From Vibrio salinus (GTDB taxonomy: Bacteria; Pseudomonadota; Gammaproteobacteria; Enterobacterales; Vibrionaceae), in the NCBI RefSeq assembly GCF_021272385.1, contig NZ_JAJSDZ010000005.1:248001-312000 (forward strand): DNA of 64,000 bases, read 5' to 3'. How positions within the stretch are numbered: position 1 is the stretch's first letter; each line of letters begins with the position of its first letter. Below, piece after piece: positions 56,892-64,000 of the stretch. The position numbers were made by a program, and so were the translations under genes. The notes below the pieces were generated by a model. That model had not been told where the DNA came from, searched no databases, and saw only the letters and a list, made by a program, of their open reading frames with translations.

Positions 56892-57449
56892 TTAATGATT
56901 GTCCGGACTTAATAAATCGTCCTTTGCGGCCTTGAGATATTGTATCATTGACCAATACGTCAAAACGGTTGCCACATAGATAAATAAATAGCCAAGCCAA
57001 ATCATCCAGTCATCGTAACGCCACACCAAAGCAAGCAAAGAAAGCATCTGAGTCATTGTTTTGACTTTACCAACCCAAGACACAGCAACATTGGCTCTTT
57101 TTCCAATCTCAGCCATCCATTCGCGAAGCGCAGAAATAATAATTTCCCGTGCAATCATTGTTACTGCAGGTATGGTTATCCAGATAGAATGATAATATTC
57201 CGTAATCAGGATCAACGCTGTTGCAACCAATACCTTATCTGCAACCGGATCAATAAACGCACCAAACCGGGATGTTTGTCCTAATTTTCTGGCCAGCATA
57301 CCATCCAGCCAATCGGTCACGCTAGCGACCCAGAAAACAAAAGCGGCACCAAACGGAGCCCATTGATATGGCAAATAGAAAGCAATAACAAAAACAGGAA
57401 TTAAAAATAGTCTTATTAAAGACAAGATATTAGGTATATTTAAGCGCAT
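56892..57449 (-). CDS. pgsA: CDP-diacylglycerol--glycerol-3-phosphate 3-phosphatidyltransferase
   Basis: 185-residue inner-membrane enzyme committing CDP-DAG to phosphatidylglycerol synthesis. The CDP-alcohol phosphatidyltransferase motif DGx2ARx8Gx3Dx3D is seen in [15 protein letters not shown]...FIDPVADK. Several TM helices. It follows uvrC on the same strand, 42 bases away, the standard uvrY-uvrC-pgsA order in gammaproteobacteria. Confidence 0.97.
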   Translation of the reverse strand: MRLNIPNILSLIRLFLIPVFVIAFYLPYQWAPFGAAFVFWVASVTDWLDGMLARKLGQTSRFGAFIDPVADKVLVATALILITEYYHSIWITIPAVTMIAREIIISALREWMAEIGKRANVAVSWVGKVKTMTQMLSLLALVWRYDDWMIWLGYLFIYVATVLTYWSMIQYLKAAKDDLLSPDNH

Positions 57450-57491
57450 ATCACTTGCTCTTATCCGTCACGTTAAAGTTATATAAATGAA

Positions 57492-59324
57492 TTAATGTTT
57501 TAATTCCTGATAGATTGTCTCAGCGAGAGTTAGGCTAATGCCAGGAACTTTTGCTATTTCTTCAACACTTGCTCTTTTTAACTCTTGCATTCCTCCCATA
57601 AACTTCAGCAAAGCCTGACGTCTTTTAGGACCGACTCCCTCAATATTTTCCAGAGAACTGGTTCGCCGGGCTTTTCCTCTTTTGGCTCGGTGTCCGCTGA
57701 TAGCATGATTATGACTTTCATCCCGGATATGCTGAATGAGATGTAATGCCGGAGAATCACTTTCTAAATGAAATTCTTTGCCTGATGACAAAATCAGGGT
57801 TTCCAGTCCTGGTTTTCTGGTGACACCTTTAGCAACACCAATGATCAAAGGTCTCTTAGGCCAGTCCTGCCAGCATTGATGAATAATATCACAGGCTCTG
57901 GAAAGTTGACCTTTACCACCATCAATAAAGATAATGTCAGGAATCTTATCAATATCCAACTGTTTTGAATATCTTTTTTCTAAAACCTGTGCCATGGCAG
58001 CATAATCATCCCCACCAGTAATACCTTCAATATTATAGCGACGATAATCCTGTTTCACAGGCCCTTCCTGACTAAATACGACACAGGACGCAATGGTATT
58101 TTCACCCATAGTATGTGAAATATCAAAACATTCCATCCGGTTTATCATATCCAGCTGAAGTACGTCTGCTAACTCTCTGGTTCGCTGCGTGATCGTCATC
58201 TTATGGTTTATTTTCGTGGTAATTGCCGTCAAAGCATTGGTATTCGCCAATTTCAGATAGCGTCCTTTAACACCTGATGGGGAAACGAAGAAGTTAACCT
58301 TTCTTCCCGAAAGTTCAGATAAAGCCATTGCCAGAACAGAGGTATCATCAAGCAATTCTGAATTGAGAATGATTTTATTTGGTAATGTACGGCTTTCATT
58401 ATGAGCCAGATAATATTGCTTAAAAAAGCTTTCAAATACCTCTTCCCTGGAGGTATTACGGGGGATTTTTGGATAAAAACTACGACTGCCCAATATTTTA
58501 CCCTGACGAATCATTAAAATATGGACACAAGCAAGACCATTTTCCTGAGCAAAGCCAGCCACATCAATATCATCCGCAGTATCATCAGAAACAAACTGCT
58601 GCTCCTGAACCCGTCTGATGGCCTGAATCTGATCCCGGTATCTGGCGGCATCTTCAAACTGAAGCGATTGACTGGCCTGCTCCATTTTTTCTACCAGACT
58701 GTTCAGGACCTGTTGATCTTTGCCCTTCAAAAACAGACGCAAATACTGAACAAGCTCCTGATATTCCGACGATGAAATAACACTATCTACACAAGGTCCC
58801 GCACACCGCCCAATCTGAAACAAAAGGCAAGGACGGGTTCGGTTACTATACACAGAATCTTCACATTGTCTGACCGGGAAGATTTTTTGTATCAGGTGAA
58901 GCGTTTCCCTGACTGCTCCGGAATCCGGATAAGGACCAAAATACTCGCCTTTCTTTTTCTTCGCACCACGATGAACAGAAACTCTCGGATGTTGGTGTGC
59001 GCTGATAAAAATATACGGATAGGATTTATCATCCCGCAACAAGACATTATATTTGGGCAAATACTGCTTAATATAATTATGCTCAAGAATAAGCGCTTCG
59101 GTTTCAGTATGCGTAACCGTCACATCGATCTTTACTATATGGGAAACCAGTGCCCGGGTTTTTTCGTTATCCAGCGTTTTCCGAAAATAACTGGAAAGCC
59201 GCTTCTTTAGATCTTTCGCTTTGCCGACATAAATAACGACATTATCGGCGTTATACATCCTGTATACGCCTGGCTGACTCGTGACACTTTTTAAAAATGA
59301 GGTATGATCGAAAGGTATTGCCAC
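57492..59324 (-). CDS. uvrC: UvrABC system protein C
   Basis: 610-residue nucleotide-excision-repair endonuclease making both incisions around the lesion. Domains in order: GIY-YIG nuclease (PGVYRMYN...[13 protein letters not shown], about residues 18-42), a Cys cluster with [15 protein letters not shown] near 165-180, the UVR domain contacting UvrB (about 203-238), the RNase H-like endonuclease with FDISHTMGE and FIDGGKGQL, and C-terminal helix-hairpin-helix motifs ([16 protein letters not shown]). Its start overlaps the uvrY stop by one base. Confidence 0.97.
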   Translation of the reverse strand: MAIPFDHTSFLKSVTSQPGVYRMYNADNVVIYVGKAKDLKKRLSSYFRKTLDNEKTRALVSHIVKIDVTVTHTETEALILEHNYIKQYLPKYNVLLRDDKSYPYIFISAHQHPRVSVHRGAKKKKGEYFGPYPDSGAVRETLHLIQKIFPVRQCEDSVYSNRTRPCLLFQIGRCAGPCVDSVISSSEYQELVQYLRLFLKGKDQQVLNSLVEKMEQASQSLQFEDAARYRDQIQAIRRVQEQQFVSDDTADDIDVAGFAQENGLACVHILMIRQGKILGSRSFYPKIPRNTSREEVFESFFKQYYLAHNESRTLPNKIILNSELLDDTSVLAMALSELSGRKVNFFVSPSGVKGRYLKLANTNALTAITTKINHKMTITQRTRELADVLQLDMINRMECFDISHTMGENTIASCVVFSQEGPVKQDYRRYNIEGITGGDDYAAMAQVLEKRYSKQLDIDKIPDIIFIDGGKGQLSRACDIIHQCWQDWPKRPLIIGVAKGVTRKPGLETLILSSGKEFHLESDSPALHLIQHIRDESHNHAISGHRAKRGKARRTSSLENIEGVGPKRRQALLKFMGGMQELKRASVEEIAKVPGISLTLAETIYQELKH

Positions 59325-59968
59325 TACAACGTCTCGGTATCTAACATCCCATGCCGGATCGCCAAATGCGTCAATTCCACATCACCGCTGATATCAAGCT
59401 TTGCAAATAAACGGTATCGATAGCTGTTTACCGTTTTTGGACTAAGATTTAACTGCTCAGATATATCAGTCACCTTTTGCCCTTTCGTAATCATCATCAT
59501 AATCTGAAGCTCTCGCTCAGAAAGATCGGCAAACGGATTATCTGACGCTGGTGATATCTGGCTTAACGCCATCTGTTGTGCTATTTCCGGTGAAATATAC
59601 CTCTGGCCGCTATTCACAACCCGGATTGCATTCACCATTTCGTCCGGACCGGCACCTTTAGTCAGGTAACCTGCTGCACCAGCCTGCATGACCTTAGTCG
59701 GAAATGGGTTTTCTGTATGAACAGTTAACACAATAATTTTAATATCTGGATTGTAGCGGAGTATCTTTTTTGTTGCCTCTAAGCCACCGATACCCGGCAT
59801 ATTCATATCCATTAAGACCACATCTACATGGTTGTTACGACACCACTTTACCGCTTGCTCACCGCTGTCAGCTTCCCCTGCTACTGACATTCCACGGACG
59901 TCTTCTATAATCCGTCTAATCCCTGTACGAACCAGCTCATGATCATCTACAAGGAAAACACTAATCAA
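59324..59968 (-). CDS. uvrY: Response regulator UvrY/VarA (GacA family)
   Basis: 214 residues: a receiver domain with phospho-acceptor Asp in [10 protein letters not shown] (about residue 54), and a LuxR-type HTH ([35 protein letters not shown], in outline residues 147-180). It pairs with the BarA/VarS kinase and, in relatives, drives Csr-type small RNAs governing motility, virulence and metabolism. None of those sRNAs is recognised here. First gene of uvrY-uvrC-pgsA. Confidence 0.96.
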   Translation of the reverse strand: MISVFLVDDHELVRTGIRRIIEDVRGMSVAGEADSGEQAVKWCRNNHVDVVLMDMNMPGIGGLEATKKILRYNPDIKIIVLTVHTENPFPTKVMQAGAAGYLTKGAGPDEMVNAIRVVNSGQRYISPEIAQQMALSQISPASDNPFADLSERELQIMMMITKGQKVTDISEQLNLSPKTVNSYRYRLFAKLDISGDVELTHLAIRHGMLDTETL

Positions 59969-60061
59969 ACTTGTATCTCCAAAATCAAAAAGGTTCTAAA
60001 TCACTGAATTAATGAGTGTCTATTTTTTGGCACGACTCTCAATTTTGTCTATTCCTTGACT

Positions 60062-60319
60062 ATGAGCCCAAATGACTTCTTTGGCAAGCAATTCTTTGCC
60101 GAATCTCCAGACAGAATAAGTAACGGAAAAATAAAAAACAATTCAGACCCTAATTACAAAAAGATAAGCTTCGAAGCGCATATCAAACACTGTAACTATT
60201 TAAATAATCAAGCATATCAACTCAAAATAATGATCTTGACTCTATTCTCAGTTCTAATAATTGCAATTGCTTGCAATACTATTATCAATAATCTAATCTG
60301 GTTTGGATTCATCTCTTAA
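60062..60319 (+). CDS. Putative small single-span membrane protein
   Basis: 85 residues by the ATG start (MSPNDFFGKQF); a TTG two codons earlier is possible. No clear SD is seen, so coding is uncertain. The N-terminal half is polar; one hydrophobic helix follows (ILTLFSVLIIAIACNTII, about residues 56-75). The family is not recognised. Divergent from uvrY and 42 bases upstream of the DUF3015 gene. Together with its surroundings (59969-60361) this is the only content of that spacer. Confidence 0.4.
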   Translation: MSPNDFFGKQFFAESPDRISNGKIKNNSDPNYKKISFEAHIKHCNYLNNQAYQLKIMILTLFSVLIIAIACNTIINNLIWFGFIS

Positions 60320-60361
60320 CTTATTGATGATTCTATTTAAACTTAGCTTAGGGATTAACAC

Positions 60362-60847
60362 ATGAAAAAATTACTAGCAGTGGCAGCTTTGGCAGCGACC
60401 CTTCCACTTTCACAATTTGCTATGGCTGACGAAGATATCGGTTGTGGTCTGGGTACTATGATTTTCGATGGCCAATCAGGCAAAGTATTCAAAGTTCTGG
60501 GCGCAACAACCAACGGCTCTTCTGGTAACCAAACTTTCGGTATCACTTTCGGTACTCTTGGTTGTGATGGCACAGGTACTATCAATTCAGAACAAAAACT
60601 TGCTATGTTCATCGACGGAAACATGGATAACCTTGCTCGTGATATGGCAAAAGGTCAGGGTGAAACACTGGCAACTTTATCAGAAGTCTGGGGCATCAGT
60701 GATGCAGATAAAGCAAGCTTTAATACTCTTGCAAAACAAAACTTTGCAACTGTATTCAGTTCAGAAAATGTGACTTCTACAGAAGTATTCAACAATCTGA
60801 ACACTCTAATCTCTAAAGATTCTGAGCTTTCTGCATACGCTATCTAA
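60362..60847 (+). CDS. Exported DUF3015 protein
   Basis: 161 residues with a signal peptide (MKKLLAVAALAATLPLSQFAMA, cleaved near AMA-DE). The mature part starts IGCGLGTMIFDGQSG, continues QTFGITFGTLGCDG and ends in a helical acidic region with GETLATLSEVWG. I recognise the pattern as DUF3015, of unknown function. ATTAACAC precedes the ATG and gives only a weak SD. A terminator follows and then the DUF4105 gene, so the two are near neighbours with partly separate expression. Confidence 0.85.
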   Translation: MKKLLAVAALAATLPLSQFAMADEDIGCGLGTMIFDGQSGKVFKVLGATTNGSSGNQTFGITFGTLGCDGTGTINSEQKLAMFIDGNMDNLARDMAKGQGETLATLSEVWGISDADKASFNTLAKQNFATVFSSENVTSTEVFNNLNTLISKDSELSAYAI

Positions 60848-60867
60848 ACCCGGCGTTAATTCAGGTA

Positions 60868-60895
60868 AAAGTGCCTCTATTCGGGGCACTTTCTA
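60868..60895 (+). terminator. Terminator between the DUF3015 and DUF4105 genes
   Basis: AAAGTGCC pairs with GGCACTTT across a loop that can extend the stem by two more pairs; the tail is CTAATT. It may only partly stop transcription into the DUF4105 gene. Confidence 0.65.
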
Positions 60896-60910
60896 ATTCA
60901 AAGAAACGAC

Positions 60911-62764
60911 ATGAAGTTTGATCGCTTTTTCTCCGCATTACTCACATTTTGCTTTATCTTTCCTTTATACAGCCATGCTTCCGAAACTTCTTTCGATACT
61001 CACTCACTGAGTCAGGATGCGTACTGGCTGAAATTAGGACATTATCTTAAAGGTCACTTTGGTAACTATACCAGTACCGTAGACTCAAAAACTTTCTTTT
61101 TATCTCCCGATGGGAAATCCAATCCGGAAAAAGAACTAAAGGCGACCATTCAGGCCTTTTATCAGGGAAATCCGAAGGAAAACCATCAGGCAATATGCAC
61201 TTTCCCTGCACGCTATCACTGGCTGGAAGAACTACGGGGAAATAAAAATATCACCCTGAACTGCCCGGAATTACAGAAATGGCAGAAAGTGATCGAACCT
61301 AACAAGCTTACGCTGGTATTTCCAACCGCATTCATGAACAATCCGTCTTCAATGTTTGGCCATACCCTGCTTCGCATTGACGCAAAAAATCAAAATAAAA
61401 ACAGTGAGCTTGTTGCCTTTGCCGTCAATTTTGCTGCCAATCCGGATACGAATGATAATGCAGCTTTATATGCCATGAAAGGGCTGATCGGTTCATATCC
61501 CGGACGCTTTACTGTCATGCCATATTACAAAAAAGTTCGCGAATATAATGACATTGAATCACGTGATATATGGGAATACCCACTGAATTTTACTACCACG
61601 GAAGTAAACCGGATTCTTCTGCATTTGTGGGAGCTGGAACAAGCAGAATTTGATTACTATTTTCTGGACGAAAACTGCTCATATCAGTTGCTGGCTCTGC
61701 TTCAGTTAGCCAATCATGATTTGGATCTGGTAGACGATTTTCCGGTAACGGCGATTCCGTCCGACACAGTAAAAACACTGGTCAAAGCCGGATTAACACA
61801 ACCACCGAAGTACAGGGAAGCATTCGGAACACGTCTGCTGCATGAATCAGATCACGTGAGCGAACGAATTTATCTGGCCACAAAAAAATTAAAAGAAGAA
61901 GGAATCTACCCTTCTGATAAAGAATTCACCGACAGTGAAAGAGCGGCCATCCTTGAATTTGCCTACGAATGGCTAAATTTTGAACTTTATGATGATGGAC
62001 TGGAGCGAAATTCAACAGCCAAGCGATTAACCAAAATCCTGATTGCCCGTAGCCGGATTAACGCAAAATCGCCTTTTCCACCGGTTCCTACACCACAAAC
62101 GTCCCCCGATCAGGGACATGGCTCAGCCAGAATCGGAATAGCCCGTAATCAATATCAGCACAGGCAAAATACGACGTCTTTTGAATGGCGTCCGTCCTAT
62201 CATGATTTGTTTGATGCCCAGAGCGGTTTTATCCCCGGAGCCCAAATCAGCTTTCTCGATACAAAAGTAAATATTGACGATAACGGTCATAGTGAACTTG
62301 ACCATTTTTATTTTATGGATGCTTTAGCATTAGCCCCAAGCAACCGGGTTTTTGATAGTCTCGGCTGGGGAGTGAAAATTGGTTTTGACCGACCTGATGC
62401 GACCAATGAAAGCCGTCTGTTTATCAAAGGCGGTGCAGGGAAAGCATGGGGGCAGGCAGACCATTTACATGTTTACTGGCTATTCGAAGCTGAACTAAAT
62501 CAGGGACAATTAACGGATCACGACTTTACTTTAGGTGTTGGGGCGAAATCCGGTCTCCTTTACTCATTGACCACACAGCATAGGATTGGAATCGAAGCCG
62601 AATGGATCTCTTTAATTGATGGTATTACCGATGATCATTCATCAATAAAAGGAACCTGGAACTGGAGTTTATCAACCAATACGGCACTCAGAACCGAAAT
62701 TGGCTACTCGAAATGGCATGAAGAAGAAATGAACGCCCAAGTCACGGCTTATTTCTACTATTAA
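60911..62764 (+). CDS. Exported DUF4105 protein (Lnb-like N-terminal domain)
   Basis: 617 residues with a signal peptide (FFSALLTFCFIFPLYSHA). The DUF4105 core spans about residues 140-270: VFPTAFMNNPSSMFGHTLLRID with a conserved His, and FDYYFLDENCSYQLLALLQ with a conserved Cys, a His/Cys arrangement like thiol hydrolases of the NlpC/P60 or LRAT kind. The C-terminal ~200 residues are beta-rich with outer-membrane-strand-like alternation and end in an aromatic (YFYY), suggesting a barrel-like domain. The role is unknown; it commonly sits beside DUF3015. Confidence 0.85.
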   Translation: MKFDRFFSALLTFCFIFPLYSHASETSFDTHSLSQDAYWLKLGHYLKGHFGNYTSTVDSKTFFLSPDGKSNPEKELKATIQAFYQGNPKENHQAICTFPARYHWLEELRGNKNITLNCPELQKWQKVIEPNKLTLVFPTAFMNNPSSMFGHTLLRIDAKNQNKNSELVAFAVNFAANPDTNDNAALYAMKGLIGSYPGRFTVMPYYKKVREYNDIESRDIWEYPLNFTTTEVNRILLHLWELEQAEFDYYFLDENCSYQLLALLQLANHDLDLVDDFPVTAIPSDTVKTLVKAGLTQPPKYREAFGTRLLHESDHVSERIYLATKKLKEEGIYPSDKEFTDSERAAILEFAYEWLNFELYDDGLERNSTAKRLTKILIARSRINAKSPFPPVPTPQTSPDQGHGSARIGIARNQYQHRQNTTSFEWRPSYHDLFDAQSGFIPGAQISFLDTKVNIDDNGHSELDHFYFMDALALAPSNRVFDSLGWGVKIGFDRPDATNESRLFIKGGAGKAWGQADHLHVYWLFEAELNQGQLTDHDFTLGVGAKSGLLYSLTTQHRIGIEAEWISLIDGITDDHSSIKGTWNWSLSTNTALRTEIGYSKWHEEEMNAQVTAYFYY

Positions 62765-62775
62765 ATTTTGTTATC

Positions 62776-62809
62776 ATCAGGCCTAATTACTCGTTTAGTC
62801 AGGCCTGAT
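62776..62809 (+). terminator. Hairpin between the DUF4105 gene and polB
   Basis: ATCAGGCC pairs with GGCCTGAT over an 18-base loop, 12 bases after the DUF4105 stop. It ends only 3 bases before the proposed polB start, so it could also hide the polB ribosome site. Confidence 0.6.
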
Positions 62810-62812
62810 CCA

Positions 62813-64000
62813 TTGCAAATTCAAAACGGCTTCCTGCTCACACACCATACCAGAGAGATCAATGGCAGCTCGCATCTCGAATTCTGGATCGCGACGGATA
62901 ATGGACCGGCCAGGCTTTTAGTTCCAGAACAAAAACACTGCTATTTTTCACCGATAGCATTCAAAAGTTCACTTTCATCATTAATCGAACAACATAAGAT
63001 TAACGCGATCATACGAGACGTTGAGTTAAAAACGTTTAAAGACGAAACGGTCTGTGCCATTTACACGCCAACATTAAAAACAGCAAATCAACTTTCAGCG
63101 ATATGCCTTCAGCAAAATATCACGCTCTACGAAAACGATGTCCGACTACCGGAAAGATACCTGATGGAACGTTTTATTGGCGGCAGTATGACTTTTAAAG
63201 GCCAGCCGGTAAGGAAAACCACTTATACTGAATTTCATAATGCGCAGTGTCGGAGCGCTGAATACACGCCTCAGTTAAGTGTTGTCTCACTTGATATTGA
63301 ATGCTCCGAAAAAGGAATTCTGTACTCCGTAGGCTTACACAGCAAAACCGATTCCAGAGTCATTATGATTGGTGATACCCCTACCAATAATAGCAGTGAA
63401 ATTGTTATTGAATGGGTTAACAATGAAAAGCAGTTGCTTCAGTCACTCATTAACTGGTTTCAGGTTTACGACCCGGACATCATCATCGGATGGAATGTTA
63501 TCGATTTTGATTTTCAGCTTTTACTTAAACGCGCAAAATGGCACCAACTCCCTTTTATCATTGGCCGTGGAAACCAGACCGGTTACTGCCGCACTTCATC
63601 AAATCAGAAAAACTACGTTTCAATTCCGGGCAGAGTTGTTATTGACGGGATAAGCGCATTAAAAACGGCGACTTATTATTTCCGTTCATGGTCTCTGGAA
63701 AATATCTCTCAAGAATTATTAGGTGAAGGCAAAATTATCCATAATGTTCATGACCGTATGGCTGAAATCAATGATATGTTTCTCCATAACAAAGTGCAGT
63801 TGGCTATTTATAACCTTCAGGACTGCCGGCTTGTCTCCAACATTTTCACCAAAACCCATCTGCTGGATTTTTTAATTCAGCGTTCCAAGTTAACCGGGCT
63901 CGAAATCGACAGAGTGGGAGGTTCCGTTGCCGCCTTCACCAATTTGTACCTGCCTAAACTTCACCGTTCCGGTTATGTTGCCCCCAATTTACAAACAGAA
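62813..64000 (+). CDS. polB: DNA polymerase II (3' truncated by window end)
   Basis: The frame is open from about 62786 to the window edge, giving ~396 residues of a family-B polymerase: N-terminal domain (GFLLTHHTRE, WIATDNGPARLL), RYLMERFI, and the 3'-5' exonuclease motifs SLDIECSE (ExoI), DPDIIIGWNVIDFDFQ (ExoII) and YNLQDCRLV (ExoIII), then GGSVAAFTNLYLPKLHRSGYVAPN. PolB is a translesion/repair polymerase under LexA control in E. coli; I see no clear LexA box here. No ATG fits; TTG at 62813 with AGG nine bases upstream is chosen. polB near uvrY is typical of Vibrio. Confidence 0.92.
   Translation, partial: MQIQNGFLLTHHTREINGSSHLEFWIATDNGPARLLVPEQKHCYFSPIAFKSSLSSLIEQHKINAIIRDVELKTFKDETVCAIYTPTLKTANQLSAICLQQNITLYENDVRLPERYLMERFIGGSMTFKGQPVRKTTYTEFHNAQCRSAEYTPQLSVVSLDIECSEKGILYSVGLHSKTDSRVIMIGDTPTNNSSEIVIEWVNNEKQLLQSLINWFQVYDPDIIIGWNVIDFDFQLLLKRAKWHQLPFIIGRGNQTGYCRTSSNQKNYVSIPGRVVIDGISALKTATYYFRSWSLENISQELLGEGKIIHNVHDRMAEINDMFLHNKVQLAIYNLQDCRLVSNIFTKTHLLDFLIQRSKLTGLEIDRVGGSVAAFTNLYLPKLHRSGYVAPNLQTE

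Noticed and set aside
1..64000. tRNA, rRNA, transposase, integrase and CRISPR array
   Set aside because: None was recognised on reading both strands; short tRNAs could be missed without a covariance search.

Overview
The window looks like chromosomal DNA of a marine gammaproteobacterium of the Vibrionaceae or a close relative. The evidence is gene content: a complete norspermidine module (Dat, Ddc, carboxynorspermidine dehydrogenase and decarboxylase), DUF2913, nrdAB-yfaE, the rsuA/radD/rplY block, pspF next to sapABCDF, the uvrY-uvrC-pgsA block close to polB, and four chemoreceptors. This is inferred from family knowledge; no rRNA or tRNA gene was seen that would fix the taxonomy. Intergenic DNA is AT-rich.

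Layout: 0-2.8 kb, the 3' part of nrdA, then nrdB and the ferredoxin gene yfaE. 2.8-7 kb, a small unknown gene, a CinA-like gene, a GcvR-like ACT protein and a Cache chemoreceptor. 7-12.9 kb, the norspermidine operon on the minus strand, with a leader that carries a possible upstream peptide and a terminator-like hairpin. 13-17.4 kb, nhaA and an FtsX-type ABC transporter. 17.6-22.9 kb, an SDR/DUF2867 protein, DUF2913, rsuA, radD and rplY. 23-32 kb, an accessory stretch: a Cys-rich protein, an orphan sugar-binding protein, a small secreted protein, a chemoreceptor, a stefin-like protein, yghU, a broken acetyltransferase gene, a diguanylate cyclase and a PEP-CTERM protein preceded by three copies of an unusual motif. 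32-47 kb, two paralogous double-Cache receptors around an LTA-synthase-like sulfatase, RNA-modification genes and a sodium symporter, followed by cardiolipin synthase, metC and tag. 47-57 kb, pspABC divergent from pspF, then sapABCDF, a DUF2927 protein and an UPF0014/FetB-like permease. 57-64 kb, pgsA, uvrC and uvrY (minus strand), then DUF3015, DUF4105 and the 5' part of polB.

Several genes fit together. Dat and Ddc make diaminopropane from aspartate semialdehyde, and the two downstream enzymes turn it into norspermidine, a polyamine that in Vibrio affects biofilm. Psp and Sap, cardiolipin synthase, PgsA and the sulfatase all concern the envelope. The less ordinary observations are: a possible leader peptide ending Glu-Pro-stop plus a terminator-like hairpin ahead of the norspermidine operon; an in-operon hairpin before nspC; separate overlapping dat and ddc genes; a stefin-like small protein; a lone PEP-CTERM substrate with repeated upstream boxes; an 8-bp tandem repeat at a chemoreceptor start; and a pair of convergent perfect DnaA boxes. 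No CRISPR array, transposase, integrase or complete mobile element was seen.
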